47,285 bases of DNA from an uncultured Eubacterium sp. (GTDB taxonomy: Bacteria; Bacillota; Clostridia; Lachnospirales; Lachnospiraceae). The notes beneath the pieces were generated by a model. It was not told the DNA's origin, ran no database searches, and saw only the letters and a list, made by a program, of their open reading frames with translations. Below, piece by piece: positions 34,896-43,763 of this stretch. The stretch covers positions 1-47,285 of the forward strand of contig CAJFUA010000047.1 of the NCBI GenBank assembly GCA_904420085.1. Direction: 5' to 3'. A program made the translations under genes and the position numbers. The number at the start of each line of letters is the position of its first letter. The first letter of the stretch is position 1.

Positions 34896-35395
34896 TTGTT
34901 CTCCCTCGTTATTCCTAAATTTTTTAAAATTATCTCCTGCATCTTTTCCATTTCCATTCTTTCATTATCTTCCATATGATCGAAACCGAAAAGATGTAGC
35001 ATACTGTGTGCAGTTAAAAATGCCAGTTCTCTTTTAGCGGAATGATTGTATTCTTCCGCCTGACTTAACACTTTATCATAAGATATTACAATATCTCCCA
35101 ACATTAACTCTCCCGTATCCGGGTGAAAACATTCTGGGCAGGAATCAAAGAACCGAAACTCACCAGCCTGTCCATATTCCAAAAGAGGAAAAGATAATAC
35201 ATCCGTTGCCCGGTCAATCTTTCTCTGTTCCATGTTGATTTTTCTGATGGCAGAATTGTCCACAATTGTAACATTCACTTCACATTCATAAGGGCATTTA
35301 ATAAAATCCAGTGCTTCCTCAACAACGGAAGTGATTATTTTTTTATAGTCTAAATCAATTTTATGACAATATTCATTTTCAATATATATATTCAT
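34874..35395 (-). CDS. ybeY: Endoribonuclease YbeY (16S rRNA maturation)
   Basis: YbeY (173 aa) is a single-domain metallo-RNase needed for 16S rRNA 3'-end maturation and ribosome quality control. The metal-binding motif HSMLHLFGFDH (H-x3-H-x5-H) and the RATDVLSFPL and LGDIVIS segments are present. A short insertion with a CPEC pair (SCPECFHPDTGEL) precedes LGDIVIS. It is 30 bases after phoH, the classical phoH-ybeY pair, but instead of dgkA/era the next gene is DUF3048. Confidence 0.93.
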   Translation of the reverse strand: MNIYIENEYCHKIDLDYKKIITSVVEEALDFIKCPYECEVNVTIVDNSAIRKINMEQRKIDRATDVLSFPLLEYGQAGEFRFFDSCPECFHPDTGELMLGDIVISYDKVLSQAEEYNHSAKRELAFLTAHSMLHLFGFDHMEDNERMEMEKMQEIILKNLGITRENKWEKTKK

Positions 35396-35425
35396 GTCTG
35401 TTACAGCTCTCTTTTCTCAACACTT

Positions 35426-36424
35426 CTAATGATTATGATTTTTTGAGAATGACTCTTTACGTTTTGCAGTTTTCTGCTCAAATTCCTCATATGCCTGTAC
35501 AATCTTTTGTACCAGAGGATGCCTTACCACATCCTTGTTATCGAGAAATGAAAACCCGATATCATCCACATCTTTTAACACCTTTAATGCAATATCCAGT
35601 CCGGAAACCATATCTCTTGGCAAATCTTTCTGTGTACGGTCTCCCGTGACAATGACTTTAGAGCCAAAACCAATACGGGTAAGAAACATTTTCATCTGTG
35701 CCGGAGTAGTGTTCTGTGCCTCATCCAGTATGATAAATGCATTATCCAATGTTCTGCCCCGCATATATGCAAGAGGCGCCACTTCGATAATTCCCTTCTC
35801 GCTGTTGGTAATAAAACTTTCCGCTCCCATAATCTGATACAACGCATCATAAAGGGGTCTTAAATAGGGGTCTACCTTGCTCTGTAAATCTCCCGGCAGA
35901 AAGCCAAGATTTTCTCCTGCTTCAATGGCGGGTCTTGTGAGAATAATTTTATTTACCTCATCATTCCGAAGCGCCGTAATAGCCATGGCCATGGCAAGAT
36001 AAGTTTTTCCCGTACCTGCCGGACCGATTCCGAAAACAATCATTTTATCCCGGATTAAATCCACATATCTTTTTTGTCCCAGCGTCTTCGGTTTGATTGG
36101 TTTCCCCATGACGGTTCTGCAGATGATGCTTTCATCCAACTCCAAAAGAGCGGTCTCCTTCTCTTCCATACAAAGAGATAGGGCATAGTCAACATTCTGC
36201 TCGGAAATGTCATTGCCCCGCTTTGCCAACTCAATTAATTGGCCAAAAACATTTTTTGCCCTTCTGGCGGCATCCTCGCCTCCGATAATCTTTAAAACAC
36301 CGTCCCTTGAAATAATGGTAACGTGAAGGGCACGCTCTATTTTTTTTATATAAAAATCAAACTGACCGAATACTTTCTTTTCATATTCCGCCGGAATATC
36401 AATAATACTCTCAATAACGCTCAT
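35426..36424 (-). CDS. phoH: PhoH-like ATPase
   Basis: This 332-aa cytoplasmic P-loop protein has Walker A GPAGTGKT at 134-141 and Walker B FIILDEAQNT, typical of PhoH/PhoL, predicted RNA helicase-like ATPases. An N-terminal region (about 20-75) resembles a KH-like RNA-binding part. It lies between yqfD (13 bases) and ybeY, the conserved yqfC-yqfD-phoH-ybeY order. The role in RNA metabolism is inferred from its neighbours. Confidence 0.93.
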   Translation of the reverse strand: MSVIESIIDIPAEYEKKVFGQFDFYIKKIERALHVTIISRDGVLKIIGGEDAARRAKNVFGQLIELAKRGNDISEQNVDYALSLCMEEKETALLELDESIICRTVMGKPIKPKTLGQKRYVDLIRDKMIVFGIGPAGTGKTYLAMAMAITALRNDEVNKIILTRPAIEAGENLGFLPGDLQSKVDPYLRPLYDALYQIMGAESFITNSEKGIIEVAPLAYMRGRTLDNAFIILDEAQNTTPAQMKMFLTRIGFGSKVIVTGDRTQKDLPRDMVSGLDIALKVLKDVDDIGFSFLDNKDVVRHPLVQKIVQAYEEFEQKTAKRKESFSKNHNH

Positions 36425-36437
36425 GAAAAAGCACCTT

Positions 36438-37652
36438 TCACTGTTGTTCTGTTTCGTTATCTGCAGATTCTTTTTCCATATCTGCCCGGTTTATCTCTTC
36501 CTGACTGATATAGGACACTTTTCCCAAAGGTTCCAGACAGGTAATATTCCCCCTGCAGACATAAGAATCCTTTTGCTTTACTATTTTAACATTTTTTTTC
36601 AGTATTTTGTAGCCTTTTTGTTCCATAATTGCCAATTTATTGTTCAGGCGTTTTTCCAGCAGATATTCTGCCTCTTTCTGTTCATATTGACAATCTGTTT
36701 CCGTATAAGGCATAACCGTGTACTTCTGAATGCAGATTGGAAGATAATAATTTCCAAATCCTTTTAATTTAATTTCCTTATACTGTATATTTTTATTTTT
36801 TGTACTGCCCGTCTTAACCCACTGATATCCACTGATGGATGGCAGATAATAGGAATAGTTTTTTTGATAGATTTTTTGTTTATAACGAATTTTCAGTTCA
36901 TCCTCATATTTGTATTCCGTTTTTCCGATAATTTCACCGTCAGCATTACAGGGATTTGTAAATAATTTCTGTTCCGATTCATCAAACACATCCACCATTC
37001 CGTTAATGAGAATGGTTCCTTTTTTAACTTTATCCCCCGCTTTGACGCCGGCAACACCGCTTCGAACCAGAATGGAAACAATTTCCGCCTCTTTATTTGC
37101 TACAATATGATAGGGTTTGGTTTCTTTTTTAGAAATTTCCGTAATATAATTTTCTTTTACATGAATCATCAGATTGGTTCCTTTGATTTCTGCGCACACC
37201 CAGCTGATATCCGTATATTTCCTTCTTATTTGCTTTTCCAACGCTTCACAGTTGATGTTTTTTTTCAGGGTTCCTTCTTTAATTTTTTGTGAATATACAA
37301 AATTTTTTATTGTATTTGTTGTATATGTATAATTCCCGTCGATGGAAATTTCCCAGATATATCTGGAACAGACAATTAATGCCGTCACAAAAACAAAAGC
37401 AAATATCAGAACCAGTTTAAAAAAGAATTTATCAACAATTTTTGTATAAATCCCTTTTTCTTTCATATTCAAAACCGGAATGTCATTTGCTTTTAAAATT
37501 CGTAACGTTTCTTCAATATCCTCAGAATCTACGAGAAAGCTTGTTTTATTTTCCTGATTGGAGATATTCCGCAGATGAATCTTTTTCACCGTATTGAGGA
37601 CTCTGTAAATATATTTTCCATCGATAACAATTTCATAAAAATGAAACTTCAT
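36438..37652 (-). CDS. yqfD: Sporulation protein YqfD
   Basis: YqfD (404 aa) is a sporulation membrane protein of the sigma-E regulon in Bacillus, with a proposed role in the mother-cell/forespore interface. It has a cytoplasmic N-terminal part (1-75), one transmembrane helix (77-98) and a large outer part with POTRA-like and beta segments. ATG 37652 follows a GGTGGGG ribosome binding site and overlaps yqfC by 20 bases; the longer frame would start at a GTG. Confidence 0.88.
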   Translation of the reverse strand: MKFHFYEIVIDGKYIYRVLNTVKKIHLRNISNQENKTSFLVDSEDIEETLRILKANDIPVLNMKEKGIYTKIVDKFFFKLVLIFAFVFVTALIVCSRYIWEISIDGNYTYTTNTIKNFVYSQKIKEGTLKKNINCEALEKQIRRKYTDISWVCAEIKGTNLMIHVKENYITEISKKETKPYHIVANKEAEIVSILVRSGVAGVKAGDKVKKGTILINGMVDVFDESEQKLFTNPCNADGEIIGKTEYKYEDELKIRYKQKIYQKNYSYYLPSISGYQWVKTGSTKNKNIQYKEIKLKGFGNYYLPICIQKYTVMPYTETDCQYEQKEAEYLLEKRLNNKLAIMEQKGYKILKKNVKIVKQKDSYVCRGNITCLEPLGKVSYISQEEINRADMEKESADNETEQQ

Positions 37653-37908
37653 TGATAACCCCACCTATCACCATTGATTCGCAATTATAAAACTTGACGC
37701 AAAGAGAAGTCCCTTTCACCCGGATTAGATATTTTTTACATGCAATTTCTATTTCTTCTTCATTCAGACTTTTAATGCATTTAAAATTTTCCAGAACAAT
37801 TTCATCTTTGCCGGTCATTTGTATCAGGCATTCATGGCTTATCACATCTCTTGGAATATCATACGCATTATCAACATTAAACATACACGCCCCTGAAAAA
37901 GTTCTCAT
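37633..37908 (-). CDS. yqfC: YabP/YqfC-family sporulation protein
   Basis: This small protein (91 aa) of the YabP/YqfC family shows the marks DIPRDVI, a KDEIVLENFKCIKSL strand pair and GTSLCVKFYN, ending IGGVINEV. It is the usual partner of yqfD. The outer ATG (37908) has no clear ribosome binding site. ATG 37884 has AGGGG five bases upstream and may be the real start, which would give 83 aa. It is separated from rpsU by the terminator at 37927-37954, so it should have its own promoter, not identified. Confidence 0.8.
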   Translation of the reverse strand: MRTFSGACMFNVDNAYDIPRDVISHECLIQMTGKDEIVLENFKCIKSLNEEEIEIACKKYLIRVKGTSLCVKFYNCESMVIGGVINEVSFL

Positions 37909-37926
37909 ATTATTTTATGAATCAAT

Positions 37927-37954
37927 ATAAAAAGCCAGAACAAAAGTCCTGACT
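37927..37954 (-). terminator. Intrinsic terminator of rpsU
   Basis: Read on the minus strand, AGTCAGGAC (37954-37946) pairs with GTTCTGGCT (37941-37933), nine pairs including G-U pairs, with a 4-base loop, followed by a T-run. It ends the short rpsU transcript before yqfC. Confidence 0.75.
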
Positions 37955-37962
37955 TTTTATCC

Positions 37963-38139
37963 TTAATTATATTTGCGCTTTCTAGCGGCTTCTGATTTTT
38001 TCTTACGCTTTACGCTTGGTTTTTCGTAATGTTCTCTTTTACGAATTTCCTGCTGGATACCAGCCTTTGCGCAATTTCTCTTGAATCGACGTAATGCACT
38101 GTCGATTGATTCGTTTTCTTTTACGATAACGCTTGACAT
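37963..38139 (-). CDS. rpsU: 30S ribosomal protein S21
   Basis: This small basic protein (58 aa) begins [13 protein letters not shown] and contains [13 protein letters not shown] and [17 protein letters not shown], the S21 pattern, ending in a Lys/Arg tail. S21 binds the platform of the 30S subunit and helps initiation. GGAGG lies ten bases before the ATG. It is a single-gene transcript: a very strong promoter (38207-38234) and a terminator (37927-37954) frame it. It was found by direct reading, because it is shorter than common ORF cut-offs. Confidence 0.97.
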   Translation of the reverse strand: MSSVIVKENESIDSALRRFKRNCAKAGIQQEIRKREHYEKPSVKRKKKSEAARKRKYN

Positions 38140-38206
38140 CTGTTCTTCCCTCCCTTCAGTTATAGATTCCTAAAACTGTAGGTATTTGTGTGAAACACAC
38201 TCAAAT

Positions 38207-38234
38207 ATTATACCATAATTTTCTATCACGTCAA
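38207..38234 (-). promoter_or_regulatory. Strong sigma-A promoter of rpsU
   Basis: Minus strand: TTGACG (38234-38229, 5/6), 16-base spacer ending in TGG, and a perfect TATAAT (38212-38207). The TG before the -10 adds an extended -10 element. The -35 lies eight bases after the alaS stop. Confidence 0.9.
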
Positions 38235-38241
38235 TATTTTT

Positions 38242-40881
38242 TTAATTCAGCTGTTCTGTCAAAACTTCTTTTGCTTTTGCCACAGCCTCATCTGCCCCGG
38301 CAGGGTTCTTTCCTCCTGCCTGCGCCATATTTGGTCGGCCGCCACCGCCACCGCCTACGCATTTGGCAATCTCTTTAATTAAGTTTCCGGCATGGGCACC
38401 TTTTGATATGGCATCATCATCTGCCATAACAATGACATTTGCCTTATCGGCAGTAGTTGAAACGATTACTACCACACCGCCGCCCATCTTTTCTTTCAAA
38501 TTATCTCCAAGATTTCTTAAACCATTCATATCCACATCAGATACTTTTGTGGAAAGAAGTTTTACACCTTTTACTTCTTCCACATTGTTTAATACGTCTC
38601 CTACGGAGTCATTTGCCATTTTTGCCTTCAACTTTTCGTTTTCACTGGATAATGTTTTGATTTCATCATGCAGTGACTGAATCTTCTTTGCCAATCCGTT
38701 TGGCTCTGATTTGGCGATTTTTGCCGCTTCATTCAACATCTTTTCAATTTCCGCATAATATTTCATAAGTCCTGTGCCTGTCAAAGCTTCAATTCTACGA
38801 ACCCCTGCAGAAATACCCGACTCTGAAACAATTTTAAAATAAGAAATGGTACTGGTATTGGAAACATGAGTACCTCCGCAAAGCTCCACGGAAAAATTAC
38901 CCATGGATACAACTCTCACAGTCTCACCATATTTTTCGCCGAACAGTGCCATGGCGCCAGTCTTCTTTGCATCTTCCAGACTCATTTCCTCTGTGATAAC
39001 ATCCAGACCATTTGCAATCTGCTCATTTACCATAGTTTCCACTTTTTGGATTTCTTCATCTGTCATTGCCTGAAAATGGGTAAAGTCAAATCTCAGTCGC
39101 TCCCCATCTACATAAGAACCTGCCTGTTCCACATGATCACCAAGAACCGTCTTTAATGCCTTTTGCAGTAAATGAGTAGCACTGTGGTTTTTCGCCGTGG
39201 CATTTCTAAGAGTGGCATCCACCTTTAATGAAGCCTTATCTCCCACCTGAATCATACCTTCCTCAACATATCCTACATGACCGACCATGCTTCCGTGAAG
39301 TTTGATGGTATCAACCACCTGAAAACGACCATTTGAAGTTTCAATGACTCCTTTATCGCCTGCCTGACCGCCCATTGTGGCATAAAACGGTGTTTCTTCT
39401 ACCACCACAGTTCCTTTGTCGCCATCGGCAAGAGCCTGTACCACTTCGCTTTCCGTAGTAAGTGCGCTGATTACAGAATCCTCTGCCAATCTGTCATATC
39501 CTACAAACTTTGAAGTCAGCGTATTGTCCAGACTTTCATAAACCGTTTCGTCAGCACCCATGTAATTGGTAGTTTTACGTGCCTTTCGGGCAGTTTCCCT
39601 CTGAACATCCATCGCCTTTTTAAAACCTTCTTCATCCACGGTAAATCCTTTTTCTTCAAGAATCTCCATGGTTAAATCCAAAGGAAATCCGTAAGTGTCA
39701 TAAAGTTTAAAAGCATTATCTCCTGACAATGTTTTTTCACCCTGAGACTCCATTTCTGTCTCCATCTCGGCGAGGATACTTAATCCTGTATCAATGGTTT
39801 TATTGAATTTGTTTTCTTCCTCCGTCAGAACTTTGAAAATCATGTTTTTCTTTTCATCTAATTCCGGATAACCGTCCTTGGAACTTTCAATGACGGTCTT
39901 GGAAAGCTCTGACAAAAATATTCCGTCAATTCCAAGAAGTCTGCCATGTCTTGCAGCTCTTCGGATCAGTCTTCTCAATACATATCCTCTGCCTTCATTG
40001 GACGGCATAATGCCATCGGAAATCATAAATGTTGCAGAACGGATATGGTCGGTAATAATTCGGATGGACACATCCCACCGATACTCTTTTTTATACTCTT
40101 TATTAGAAATCGCACAGACTTTATCCCGAAGAGATTTAATGGTATCCACATCAAAAATAGAATCCACATCCTGTACCACGGTAGCAAGACGCTCTAATCC
40201 CATACCAGTGTCAATATTTTTATTTTTTAATGTTTCATAATTGCCTTTTCCGTCACTTTCAAACTGAGTAAATACATTATTCCAGATTTCTATATATCTG
40301 TCACAATCACAGCCAACGGTACATCCCGGCTTTCCACAGCCGTATTTTTCTCCTCTGTCATAATAGATTTCAGAACACGGACCACACGGACCTGCGCCAT
40401 GTTCCCAGAAATTATCTTCCTTACCAAACTTAAAAATCCGCTCTTTTGGAATCCCCATTTCCTTATTCCAGATATCAAAGGCCTCATCATCCTCCAAATA
40501 GACGGACGGATAAAGTCTGCCGGCGTCAAGACCTACTACCTCCGTCAGAAATTCCCATGACCAGTGAATGGCTTCCGTCTTAAAATAGTCGCCAAAAGAA
40601 AAATTCCCAAGCATTTCAAAGAAAGTTCCATGTCTGGCTGTCTTTCCGATATTTTCAATATCACCGGTTCGGATACATTTCTGACATGTTGCCATTCTTG
40701 TCTTTGGCGGAATTTCCTGCCCTGTAAAATAAGGTTTCAATGGTGCCATGCCGGCATTAATTAATAACAGACTTTTATCATTATGGGGAACAAGGGAATA
40801 ACTTCCCCTGACAAAATGTTCTTTGGATGCAAAAAAGTCCAGAAACATTTTTCTTAATTCATTTAATCCGTATTTCTTCAT
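38242..40881 (-). CDS. alaS: Alanyl-tRNA synthetase
   Basis: AlaRS (879 aa) charges tRNA-Ala and edits wrongly attached Ser and Gly. It has the class II catalytic core (1-250, with the RMATCQKCIRTGDIEN and ARHGTFFEMLGNFSFG segments), a tRNA-recognition part, the editing domain with zinc ligands HSATH (about 561) and CGGTH, and the C-terminal DHHA1 domain with its Gly-rich end. Its ATG is 16 bases after the tyrS stop, so both synthetases probably share one transcript. No T-box is visible. Confidence 0.97.
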   Translation of the reverse strand: MKKYGLNELRKMFLDFFASKEHFVRGSYSLVPHNDKSLLLINAGMAPLKPYFTGQEIPPKTRMATCQKCIRTGDIENIGKTARHGTFFEMLGNFSFGDYFKTEAIHWSWEFLTEVVGLDAGRLYPSVYLEDDEAFDIWNKEMGIPKERIFKFGKEDNFWEHGAGPCGPCSEIYYDRGEKYGCGKPGCTVGCDCDRYIEIWNNVFTQFESDGKGNYETLKNKNIDTGMGLERLATVVQDVDSIFDVDTIKSLRDKVCAISNKEYKKEYRWDVSIRIITDHIRSATFMISDGIMPSNEGRGYVLRRLIRRAARHGRLLGIDGIFLSELSKTVIESSKDGYPELDEKKNMIFKVLTEEENKFNKTIDTGLSILAEMETEMESQGEKTLSGDNAFKLYDTYGFPLDLTMEILEEKGFTVDEEGFKKAMDVQRETARKARKTTNYMGADETVYESLDNTLTSKFVGYDRLAEDSVISALTTESEVVQALADGDKGTVVVEETPFYATMGGQAGDKGVIETSNGRFQVVDTIKLHGSMVGHVGYVEEGMIQVGDKASLKVDATLRNATAKNHSATHLLQKALKTVLGDHVEQAGSYVDGERLRFDFTHFQAMTDEEIQKVETMVNEQIANGLDVITEEMSLEDAKKTGAMALFGEKYGETVRVVSMGNFSVELCGGTHVSNTSTISYFKIVSESGISAGVRRIEALTGTGLMKYYAEIEKMLNEAAKIAKSEPNGLAKKIQSLHDEIKTLSSENEKLKAKMANDSVGDVLNNVEEVKGVKLLSTKVSDVDMNGLRNLGDNLKEKMGGGVVVIVSTTADKANVIVMADDDAISKGAHAGNLIKEIAKCVGGGGGGRPNMAQAGGKNPAGADEAVAKAKEVLTEQLN

Positions 40882-40897
40882 TGTAACTCCTCCAATA

Positions 40898-42124
40898 CTA
40901 ATCAGCCTTTACCTGATGAAATGCTTTTTTGCCCTTCTTAATTAAAATAACATTTTCATCATTATAATCTGCCGTCGTAAAAGTTTTATCTATTTCCGTA
41001 ACTTTTTCTCCGTTGACGGATACGCCGCCCTGCTGTACCAGTCTTCTGGCTTCCCCACGGGAAGGGGCAAGCTTTGTGTCAACTAACAGTGTAAGAATAT
41101 CTTTTCCTGCATCTAAATCTTCTTTTGCATAGGTTGTGGTCGGTAAATCTCCCGATATACCGCCTTTTGCAAAAATATTTTTCGCTGCTTCCAATGCTTT
41201 TTTTGCTTCTTCCTCACCATGAACCAGATTGGTCAGTTCGTAGGCAAGTATCTCCTTCGCCTTGTTCAGTTCTGCGCCTTCCCACGCTTCCATTTCCTGA
41301 ATCTGCTCCAAGGGCAGAAAAGTCAGCATTTTCAGACACTTGATAACATCCGCATCATCCACATTTCTCCAGTACTGGAAAAACTCATAAGGGGAAGTCT
41401 TTTCCGGATCAAGCCATACGGCGCCACTGACGGTCTTACCCATTTTCTTTCCCTCCGAATTGAGAAGAAGGGTAATGGTCATTGCCGAAGCATCTTTACC
41501 TAACTTACGCCGGATAAGTTCTGTTCCGCCCAGCATGTTGCTCCACTGGTCATCCCCGCCAAACTGCAGATTACATCCGTAATCTTGAAACAGTTTGTAG
41601 AAATCATAACTCTGCATAATCATGTAATTAAATTCAAGGAAACTGAGACCTCGCTCCATTCTCTGCTTATAACATTCTGCAGTGAGCATTCTGTTCACAC
41701 TGAAATGAGGTCCTACTTCTCTTAAAACATCAATATAATTTAAATCCATCAGCCAGTCGGCATTATTGACCATCAACGCTTTTCCGTCCGAGAAATCAAT
41801 AAAACGGCTCATCTGCTTTTTGAAACATTCAATATTATGCTCTATGGTTTCTCTGGTCATCATCTGGCGCATATCCGTTTTTCCTGACGGATCGCCAATC
41901 ATGGCAGTACCGCCGCCCAGCAGGGCAATCGGTTTATTTCCTGCCATTTGAAGTCTTTTCATCAGACATAACGCCATAAAATGTCCTACGTGGAGGCTGT
42001 CAGCCGTAGGGTCAAAACCGATATAAAACGTTGCTTTTCCTTCATTTATTAATTTTTTAATCAATTCTTCATCCGTAACCTGAGCAATCAGACCACGTGC
42101 CTGTAATTCTTCGTAAGTATTCAT
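40898..42124 (-). CDS. tyrS: Tyrosyl-tRNA synthetase
   Basis: TyrRS (408 aa) is a class I synthetase. The HIGH motif reads HVGH (45-48), the KMSKS loop reads KMGKT, and a C-terminal S4 domain (about 345-405) with TLLVDTKLAPSRGEARRLVQQGGV binds the tRNA. ATG 42124 follows AAGGAG at nine bases and is preferred over the longer frame from 42145. It heads a two-gene unit with alaS. The leader region holds a nested inverted repeat instead of a T-box. Confidence 0.95.
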   Translation of the reverse strand: MNTYEELQARGLIAQVTDEELIKKLINEGKATFYIGFDPTADSLHVGHFMALCLMKRLQMAGNKPIALLGGGTAMIGDPSGKTDMRQMMTRETIEHNIECFKKQMSRFIDFSDGKALMVNNADWLMDLNYIDVLREVGPHFSVNRMLTAECYKQRMERGLSFLEFNYMIMQSYDFYKLFQDYGCNLQFGGDDQWSNMLGGTELIRRKLGKDASAMTITLLLNSEGKKMGKTVSGAVWLDPEKTSPYEFFQYWRNVDDADVIKCLKMLTFLPLEQIQEMEAWEGAELNKAKEILAYELTNLVHGEEEAKKALEAAKNIFAKGGISGDLPTTTYAKEDLDAGKDILTLLVDTKLAPSRGEARRLVQQGGVSVNGEKVTEIDKTFTTADYNDENVILIKKGKKAFHQVKAD

Positions 42125-42147
42125 GTTCCTCTCCTTCTTTCGCACAG

Positions 42148-42226
42148 TTTCCTATGCGTTCCATCAATTCTATCCGCCTGCAGTGATAAAACTGCAATAT
42201 ACAAATATTGATTTTAGCATAGGAAA
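42148..42226. repeat. 79-bp nested, symmetric inverted repeat upstream of tyrS
   Basis: Three inverted pairs are nested: TTTCCTATGC (42148-42157) with GCATAGGAAA (42217-42226), ATCAAT (42163-42168) with ATTGAT (42207-42212), and TGCAGT (42179-42184) with ACTGCA (42191-42196) around a 6-base loop. Internal loops are nearly symmetric (5/4 and 10/10 bases). The right part overlaps the predicted tyrS promoter. It is either an operator pair in DNA or, if transcription starts further upstream, a long leader hairpin. Confidence 0.65.
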
Positions 42227-42239
42227 AACAATTTTACAA
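42211..42239 (-). promoter_or_regulatory. Candidate tyrS-alaS promoter
   Basis: Minus strand: -35 TTGTAA (42239-42234, 4/6), 17-base spacer ending in TGC, and -10 TAAAAT (42216-42211, 5/6), giving an extended -10. The right arm GCATAGGAAA of the inverted repeat fills the downstream end of the spacer, so a protein bound there would block the polymerase. Confidence 0.6.
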
Positions 42240-42265
42240 CAAACCTTTGGCAGAAAATGAGAATT

Positions 42266-43732
42266 TCACAAAAGAATGCAGATGACACCTCTGCTCTGGT
42301 CATTGGTAATCTTTTCAATAGTTCCCTGCATTCTGCTTCTTGTATCTTCTGTCAGATTATTAATTTTATTCATAATTCCCTCATCCACAATCTGTCCGAT
42401 GGATTTACCGAAAATATTTGTCTCCCAGATATTGGAATCTTCCTCGTTTTTGTTAATAAAATCAATTAAATCTTTCGCCTGCTCTTCATCTCCGATAATC
42501 GGAGAAATTTCCGTCAGAATATTTGCCTTTACAAAATGAATGGACGGAGCGGTAGCCTTTATTTTTACGCCGTATTTGTTACCATTTTTTATTAATTCCG
42601 GATTTTCCAGAACAATTTCTTCCTTATCCGGCGTCACGATTCCATATCCCGTGCTTCTTACTTTGCTGATGGCATCGTTGACCTTTTCATAATTTCTTTT
42701 CTGGTGTGCCAGTTCTTTTACCAGTTTGATTAACTGTAACTGATTATCAATGGTAGTTCCTGTCATCTCCGTCAGGGTGTCATAATAATATTTGTCATCA
42801 ATATTAAAATTCACCACCATCTTTCCGTTGGACAATTCCACCATTGCCATATTAGCTTCCTTGATAAATTCCGGATCCGGCATTAGTTTTAAATTTTTAA
42901 TGTCTTTGATTTTTACCAGTTTACCCAGCAGTTCCCTTGCATAATCGACTATGTATTGCATCAGCGGATGGTCACAATTCATAATTTCCAGCCATTTTGG
43001 AACCTGAAATACCACTTCACTGACAGGAAATTCAAACAGAATACTTTCCAAAATTTCATTGATATTATTTTCGTTTAATTTCAGACAGTTGATTGCCAAT
43101 GTAGAAACGTTATATTTTTGTGCAATTTCGTCCCGAAGCCGGATACATTCCGCAGAATCCGGATCAATGGAATTGACCAGAATAATAAACGGTTTGTTGA
43201 TATTCTGTAATTCCCGGATGGTTTTATCCAACGCTTTATTGTACTCATTCACATCCAAGTCGGTAAAACTACCGTCGCTGGTGACAACTACACCGATGGT
43301 GGAATGTTCGGAAATGACTTTTTCCGTTCCGATTTCAGCGGCTTTTGAAAATGGGATATCATAGTCAAACCAAGGTGTTTTTACCATACGTTCCGCATCT
43401 TCCTCCATATGGCCGGTGGCGCCGTCTACCATAAAACCTACACAGTCTATCAGCCTTACTTTTACATCCGCCCTGCCGCCAATATTGATGGAAACCGCAT
43501 TGTTGGGAATAAATTTGGGTTCCGTGGTCATAATGGTTTTACCTGATGAGGATTGCGGTAATTCATCTTTTGCCCTTTTTATTTCGTTCTCATCATGTAT
43601 GTTAGGCACAACTGCCACATCCATGAAATTTTTGATGAACGTGGATTTACCCGTTCTCACAGGGCCTACCACACCGATATAAATTTCCCCTTTAGTTCTT
43701 TTTTCAATGTCTTTATATACATTAAAATCCAT
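42266..43732 (-). CDS. spoIVA: Stage IV sporulation protein A (spore coat base layer ATPase)
   Basis: SpoIVA (488 aa) polymerises with ATP hydrolysis on the forespore surface and anchors the coat. The P-loop is GPVRTGKS (23-30). The typical QSSSGKTIMTTEPKFIPN segment, the DCVGFMVDGA switch and the C-terminal end (ITNDQSRGVICILL) are intact. ATG 43732 has AAGGAGG seven bases upstream, preferred over 43750. The length matches Bacillus SpoIVA (about 490 aa). Its presence indicates an endospore-forming lineage. Confidence 0.95.
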   Translation of the reverse strand: MDFNVYKDIEKRTKGEIYIGVVGPVRTGKSTFIKNFMDVAVVPNIHDENEIKRAKDELPQSSSGKTIMTTEPKFIPNNAVSINIGGRADVKVRLIDCVGFMVDGATGHMEEDAERMVKTPWFDYDIPFSKAAEIGTEKVISEHSTIGVVVTSDGSFTDLDVNEYNKALDKTIRELQNINKPFIILVNSIDPDSAECIRLRDEIAQKYNVSTLAINCLKLNENNINEILESILFEFPVSEVVFQVPKWLEIMNCDHPLMQYIVDYARELLGKLVKIKDIKNLKLMPDPEFIKEANMAMVELSNGKMVVNFNIDDKYYYDTLTEMTGTTIDNQLQLIKLVKELAHQKRNYEKVNDAISKVRSTGYGIVTPDKEEIVLENPELIKNGNKYGVKIKATAPSIHFVKANILTEISPIIGDEEQAKDLIDFINKNEEDSNIWETNIFGKSIGQIVDEGIMNKINNLTEDTRSRMQGTIEKITNDQSRGVICILL

Positions 43733-43763
43733 GAAAAAACCTCCTTGCATACATTAATACTAA

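Noticed and set aside
37909-37932. Sigma-E promoter for yqfC
   Set aside because: CATAAAAT-like and TATATT-like elements exist but not at the required 14-15 base spacing, so no call was made.
38187-38202. GTGTG-AAA-CACAC hairpin after the rpsU promoter as a riboswitch or terminator
   Set aside because: The stem is only 5 bp with a 3-base loop and has no T-run after it; it is at most a small 5' leader hairpin.
42125-42265. T-box riboswitch ahead of tyrS
   Set aside because: The conserved TGGNACCGCG-type sequence was not found on the minus strand, and the gap is too short for a full T-box.
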